44,840 bases of DNA from an uncultured Spirochaetaceae bacterium. GTDB lineage: Bacteria > Spirochaetota > Spirochaetia > Treponematales > Treponemataceae. The position numbers and the translations under genes are program-made. The stretch lies in assembly GCA_902802305.1 (NCBI GenBank), contig CADCLG010000022.1, forward strand, positions 1 through 44,840, in the 5' to 3' direction. Numbering within the stretch: the first letter of the stretch is position 1; each line of letters starts with the position of its first letter. Shown one piece after another: positions 41,164 to 44,840 of the stretch. Under the pieces are notes generated by a model. That model was not told the origin of the DNA. It saw only the letters and a program-made list of their open reading frames with translations, and ran no database searches.

Positions 41164-42790
41164 CGAGTTTCCACCCTTTATAGGTAAATACAAAGTCTCA
41201 GGAATAATTGCAAAAGGCGGAATGGGTGTTGTTTATAAAGCCCTTCATCCTTCCTTAAAGCGCTATGTTGTAATTAAAAAAATGCTTTCACGCGGAAACT
41301 CAACTAATGCCGAACGTTTTAAAAAGGAAGCTCAGATTCTTCTGGATTTGCAAAGTCCCTACATTGTTCATCTTTATGATTATTTTACCGAGGGTGGCTA
41401 CCGTTATATGGTCGAAGAACTGGTGGACGGAACTGCTCTGGATAAGCTTATTCAAAAACAGACAATGCTTCCACCTCCTGTGGCAATGCTTATTTTGCAG
41501 GATGCCTGTTATGCGCTAAAATATGCCCATTCAAAGGATATAGTTCATAGAGATATAAAACCCGGCAACATTCTTATTTCAAGACGTGGAGAAATTAAGC
41601 TTGCTGATTTTGGAATTGCCAGCGAGCTTTCAGACCAGAAGCAAAACATTACAGAATCGGGGGTCGCTCTTGGAACTCCTGCCTACATGCCTCCAGAACA
41701 GTTTGAAGACAGCGCAAAGGTTGACTGCCGCGCTGATATTTACGCGCTTGGAATTACTCTTTACGAAATGCTTACCGGTACAAAACCTTATCCCGGCAAT
41801 TTTTCAATGGACACGCTCAAGGTTATAAAAAAGGGAAAATACGTTTCGCCAAGAAAAATAGACAAAAAAATCCCGGCAGATATTTCTGACCTCATTCACA
41901 GGATGATTCGACCGCTTGCAAAAAAGCGTTTTCAGTCGATTGACGGGGTTATCCGTGCTTTAAAAAAATATCTTCGCCATTATGATACGCACGAAATCCG
42001 CTTGCAGCTGGCCCGCTCTGTTGTTACACCAGGACAATACACTTTTCCTTTTTTCAAACAGAAGGATAGAAAATCCCGCATTGCAAAAAGAATCATTTTC
42101 TGGACTGCCGCAGCCTCTGCCTTGTTTTACTGCTTCTGGAAGGGTGGGCTGATTCACCGCACAATTTTACGAAAGATTTATACACCTGTATCCATAGAAA
42201 TGGAAATGCCTCGTGCTCTTTCTGCAAATCTTGATTTGCCTGTCCGTGCTTTCTTCTTTGAAGATGATGGTGATAGTATTCCCGAAGTAAAAGGAACAAC
42301 TCAATCTCTGGCAGTAAAGGGAAAATGGCGCTTCCAGAATCTCTTTAAGTTTAATTTTACCCAAGTTGAATACGAGCGCTTGACTGCAAAAAATAAAACC
42401 TATGATTCAGCTGATGTTTTTTTGAAAAAAGGAAATTACCGCGTAAAGGTTGTTGTTGGTCCTTATGTATGGTGGAAGTCTTTTAGTGTTGATGATAAGC
42501 CTCTTGTCCTTGATTGCAGCTTCCTCAAAAATAGTTCCAGAAATCTTTTGGTTACTACTTTTGTTTATGATGACGAAACTGGAGAAAATATTACTACTTC
42601 TTCTAAGGTTTCAATTCTCTACAATGGTAACTGGATTCCGGTAAATACTGTCCCAGAAGAAGAATTAAAATCGGGCTCGGTATGGAAGTTTAAGTTTCAG
42701 GCAGAAGGTTATAAAACAGAAATCTTTTCTCTCTTGATAGACTGGTATCAGGACAGATTGTTTATTTCTGCCTCGCTTAAAAAGGAATAA
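41156..42790 (+). CDS. Ser/Thr protein kinase with membrane anchor (PknB-like)
   Basis: 544-residue bacterial Hanks-type kinase. I choose the ATG at 41156 (TAGGAG 6 nt upstream) over the TTG at 41150. The kinase domain spans about 10-275: glycine loop IAKGGMGVVYKA, Lys41 in VVIKK, HRDIKPGNIL with the catalytic Asp, ADFGIAS, and the APE-equivalent AYMPPEQF. A membrane helix (IIFWTAAASALFYCFW, about 305-320) is followed by a ~220-residue C-terminal region with beta-rich sequence outside the cytoplasm, with no PASTA repeats. It is therefore a transmembrane kinase with an unknown sensor. The gene overlaps the phosphatase stop. Confidence 0.94.
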   Translation: MSNEFPPFIGKYKVSGIIAKGGMGVVYKALHPSLKRYVVIKKMLSRGNSTNAERFKKEAQILLDLQSPYIVHLYDYFTEGGYRYMVEELVDGTALDKLIQKQTMLPPPVAMLILQDACYALKYAHSKDIVHRDIKPGNILISRRGEIKLADFGIASELSDQKQNITESGVALGTPAYMPPEQFEDSAKVDCRADIYALGITLYEMLTGTKPYPGNFSMDTLKVIKKGKYVSPRKIDKKIPADISDLIHRMIRPLAKKRFQSIDGVIRALKKYLRHYDTHEIRLQLARSVVTPGQYTFPFFKQKDRKSRIAKRIIFWTAAASALFYCFWKGGLIHRTILRKIYTPVSIEMEMPRALSANLDLPVRAFFFEDDGDSIPEVKGTTQSLAVKGKWRFQNLFKFNFTQVEYERLTAKNKTYDSADVFLKKGNYRVKVVVGPYVWWKSFSVDDKPLVLDCSFLKNSSRNLLVTTFVYDDETGENITTSSKVSILYNGNWIPVNTVPEEELKSGSVWKFKFQAEGYKTEIFSLLIDWYQDRLFISASLKKE

Positions 42791-42811
42791 TAAAAAGTTT
42801 TGGAAAGCAAA

Positions 42812-43468
42812 ATGATAAAAGCAATAATTTTTGATATGGACGGAGTAATTCTTGACTCCGAAACAATTTGTAATCAGGTTTGGCGCCTTGTTGCAAAAGA
42901 TTTTGGTATTGATGATATAGAAGAGGGCATAAAAAAGTGTCTTGGAACCAACATAAATGATACCTGCCGTATTTTACATGAACTTTATGGACAGGATTTC
43001 CCTACAGATGATTTTGTAAAGCGTGTGACAGATGGTTTTAGGGATGTTGAGTTTTCAAGTGGAATCCCTCTTATGCCTTATGCAAAAGAATGTCTTGAAA
43101 AATTAAAGCAGAGTAACAAGTATAAAATAGCTCTTGCTTCTTCCACAAAAGGAAGCACTGTAGAACGTCAGCTTACAAGGGCAGGGGTAATTCAGTATTT
43201 TGAAACCCGTACAACCGGCGAAATGGTAAAACACAGTAAGCCAGACCCTCAGATTTATCTGCTTGCTTGCCAATCTCTGGGACTTGCTCCAGAAGAGTGT
43301 ATTGCTGTTGAAGACAGTCCCAACGGTATTAAATCTGCCTATGCTGCCGGAATGAAGGCTGTAATGGTTCCAGATAAAATACAGCCTAACGAAGAAATAA
43401 AAGCCTTATGCTGGAAGATTTTTCCATCGCTCAAAGATTTTTCTGAATGTGATTTTAGTAGAGAGTAA
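42812..43468 (+). CDS. HAD-superfamily phosphatase (subfamily IA)
   Basis: 218 residues from the ATG at 42812 with GGAAAG upstream (the TTG at 42800 is part of the leader). Motif I IFDMDGVILDSE, motif II LASSTKGS, motif III KHSKPDPQIYL and motif IV AVEDSPNGIKSAYAAGMK. A helical cap domain (about 20-80) gives specificity. The substrate is unknown; close relatives are phosphoglycolate phosphatases, beta-phosphoglucomutases and sugar phosphatases. It is not the same protein as the HAD enzyme at 153, although it shares its architecture. Convergent with yigZ, 3 nt away. Confidence 0.88.
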   Translation: MIKAIIFDMDGVILDSETICNQVWRLVAKDFGIDDIEEGIKKCLGTNINDTCRILHELYGQDFPTDDFVKRVTDGFRDVEFSSGIPLMPYAKECLEKLKQSNKYKIALASSTKGSTVERQLTRAGVIQYFETRTTGEMVKHSKPDPQIYLLACQSLGLAPEECIAVEDSPNGIKSAYAAGMKAVMVPDKIQPNEEIKALCWKIFPSLKDFSECDFSRE

Positions 43469-43470
43469 CT

Positions 43471-44067
43471 TCAGAGAGTAATTTTTCCGTTGCTTACGGT
43501 TGTAAGATAAGCTTTTAAGTTTTCAAACTCATCTTCTTTTATGCGGCCTTTCAAAGTTACGTCGGTTTCAAAAACTTCCTGTAAATCCCAGATTTGGTAG
43601 TTTTGCATTGTAAGCTTTACAGGTTTTAAAATCGAATAGGGGATTGTAAAAGAAAAGTCTTTTTTAGGAATAATCAGCTCAAGGGCATTTTCGGCTGCTG
43701 CTTTATCCAGAACAGCTTTTGCACCACCTGAATAGGCTTTTACAAGTCCGCCGGTTCCAAGTAAAGTTCCGCCAAACCACCTTGTTACTGTGAGCATAAG
43801 GTTTGTGCAGTTTCTGCCTTTTAATACATCAAGTACGGGGCGGCCAGCGGTTCCAGGAGGTTCGCCGTCATCGCTCATTCCCATAATTTCGGCATTTGGA
43901 CCGGTTATAAAGGCATGAACTACATGTGTTGCATCTGAATATTTGTTTTTCTGCTCTTTAAGAAGCTCCCTTGCCTGGTTCTGACTCTTGCAAATCAAAA
44001 GTTCAGACAGAAAGCGGGATCCTTTTATTGTTTCTTCGTATACAACAGTTTTGACTAATTCATGCAT
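43471..44067 (-). CDS. yigZ: YigZ/IMPACT-family protein
   Basis: 198-residue cytoplasmic protein of the UPF0029/YigZ family (about residues 1-120 IMPACT domain). The signature lies at MGMSDDGEPPGTAGRPVLD, followed by TRWFGGTLLGTGGLVKAY. The second domain (about 130-198) is the DUF1949-like ferredoxin fold. The bacterial role is unclear; members have been linked to protease or RNA metabolism without consensus. The start overlaps nothing and the gene begins 7 nt after the topoisomerase stop on the minus strand, so the two may be co-transcribed. Confidence 0.92.
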   Translation of the reverse strand: MHELVKTVVYEETIKGSRFLSELLICKSQNQARELLKEQKNKYSDATHVVHAFITGPNAEIMGMSDDGEPPGTAGRPVLDVLKGRNCTNLMLTVTRWFGGTLLGTGGLVKAYSGGAKAVLDKAAAENALELIIPKKDFSFTIPYSILKPVKLTMQNYQIWDLQEVFETDVTLKGRIKEDEFENLKAYLTTVSNGKITL

Positions 44068-44073
44068 AAGTTT

Positions 44074-44840
44074 TTATTTATCTTCTGCAATTGTTACTGT
44101 CTGGACTTCTTTAGCCGCAACTCTAACGCCCTTGGCTTTAAGAGATTTTTCTTCATAATCAGCAGACTTGAACTTTTCGGCAGTAACCTTCATCTTTGGC
44201 TTTTTAACGTAATTCAACTGGAAGGTAAAGTTTTTGCGGGTGTCTATATGCAGAACTTCCATTCCGTCTGGTGCAAAGAAATAATCGCGATTCATAATAT
44301 AAGCTTCAATCTTACAGCGTTTGATATAAACATACTGAGTTTCTGGGTCGCGATACAAAACAGTAAATAAAACTTTAGCCAGAGAATCTTTATCTGCAAA
44401 GCCGCAGTATCTCATAGCAGGACCGACAAATAATTTATCAGGTGTCTGCGAAACTGAGAAAATACCACTCTTTCTTACATAAAGAATCTTGTCGTAAGGG
44501 GTAACTCTGAAAAGTTCATTTCCGCCGGAAACACCAATTCCCAGGTAACCGGATTTTTCATCGTATTTAAGCGGTGTATCTCTCTTTACAACAGCCTTAA
44601 CGTCAACTGCATGGATTTTTGTAAGCTTTGTTCGTCGTTTTGAGACAGCTGGATCAAGCTTCTTTTCAATATCATCAAGATAAGAAATTGCGTAATCGAT
44701 AAGGTGTTTTAAAAGCTTGTTGATTTCTTTAATTCTGTCATTGATTGCCTTTACTTCCTGCTTGTTCTTGCTCATATCATAAAGGGAAATACGGCGGATA
44801 GGAATCTTAAGCAGGTGGTCAATATCTTCATCTGTAATAG
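44074..44840 (-). CDS. DNA topoisomerase IV/gyrase subunit A, C-terminal part (5' end outside window)
   Basis: The frame stays open past the ATG at 44775 to the end of the window, where it reads ITDEDIDHLLKIPIRRISLY, so the gene continues beyond the edge. This stretch and the following long helix (DRIKEINKLLKHLIDYAISY) belong to the ParC/GyrA-type coiled-coil region of spirochete topoisomerase subunits. The last ~150 residues (ELFRVTPYDKILYVRKSGI) correspond to the C-terminal part. The catalytic tyrosine and DNA-cutting domain lie outside the window, so gyrase versus topoisomerase IV cannot be decided here, although the short C-terminal region favours a ParC-like protein. Confidence 0.8.
   Translation of the reverse strand, partial: ITDEDIDHLLKIPIRRISLYDMSKNKQEVKAINDRIKEINKLLKHLIDYAISYLDDIEKKLDPAVSKRRTKLTKIHAVDVKAVVKRDTPLKYDEKSGYLGIGVSGGNELFRVTPYDKILYVRKSGIFSVSQTPDKLFVGPAMRYCGFADKDSLAKVLFTVLYRDPETQYVYIKRCKIEAYIMNRDYFFAPDGMEVLHIDTRKNFTFQLNYVKKPKMKVTAEKFKSADYEEKSLKAKGVRVAAKEVQTVTIAEDK

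Overview
This window looks like a chromosomal segment of a fibre-degrading gut or rumen treponeme (Spirochaetota, genus Treponema or close relative). Evidence: low GC with many AAA/GAA/TTT codons, many exported lipoproteins with loose lipoboxes, genes typical of treponemes (L25/CTC, LepA, spirochete-type topoisomerase A subunit, MurE-Ddl, polyamine ABC transporter, dCache chemoreceptor), and plant-polymer hydrolases (GH27 alpha-galactosidase, two GH10 xylanases). Species assignment is inference; no rRNA is present.

Layout. 1-165: a truncated, very AT-rich reading frame resembling the N-terminus of a chaperonin, possibly a chimeric contig end. 153-8618 (+): beta-phosphoglucomutase-like HAD protein, L25, TilS, a periplasmic TPR protein, a lipoprotein HtrA-like protease and LepA. 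8620-11842 (-): a DUF115/MptE-like protein and a membrane-anchored SurA/PpiD-like foldase with a strong promoter. 11939-14187: a small accessory island with a complete type III toxin-antitoxin locus (sigma70 promoter, two 36-nt repeats that each fold as an H-type pseudoknot, terminator, ToxN/AbiQ-family endoribonuclease), a convergent XRE regulator with dyad operators in its promoter, and three small proteins, one of them a 48-residue acidic cysteine protein. 14254-17131 (-): murE-ddl. 17260-19976 (+): GH27 alpha-galactosidase, an unknown protein and QueD. 19980-22968 (-): tandem GH10 xylanase lipoproteins. 23154-24563 (-): hisH-hisF. 24683-26752 (+): a small membrane protein, a multi-hairpin intergenic element and a RecQ-family helicase. 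26749-30194: OmpA-family protein, a Holliday-junction-resolvase-related protein and a GGDEF-EAL protein. 30377-34604 (-): potABCD. 34965-36323 (-): uracil permease. 36492-43468 (+): chemoreceptor, lipase-like protein, then an FHA / PPP-type phosphatase / Ser-Thr kinase module and a HAD phosphatase. 43471-44840 (-): YigZ family protein and the C-terminal part of a topoisomerase A subunit.

How the genes work together: xylanases and alpha-galactosidase release sugars from plant fibre; murE-ddl supply the peptidoglycan pentapeptide; potABCD and the uracil permease bring in polyamines and nucleobases; the FHA-phosphatase-kinase trio is a compact protein phosphorylation module. The standout system is the ToxIN-like locus. 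The two base differences that fall in the first pseudoknot stem are compensatory (A-U in one repeat, G-C in the other), which is direct sequence evidence for RNA structure.
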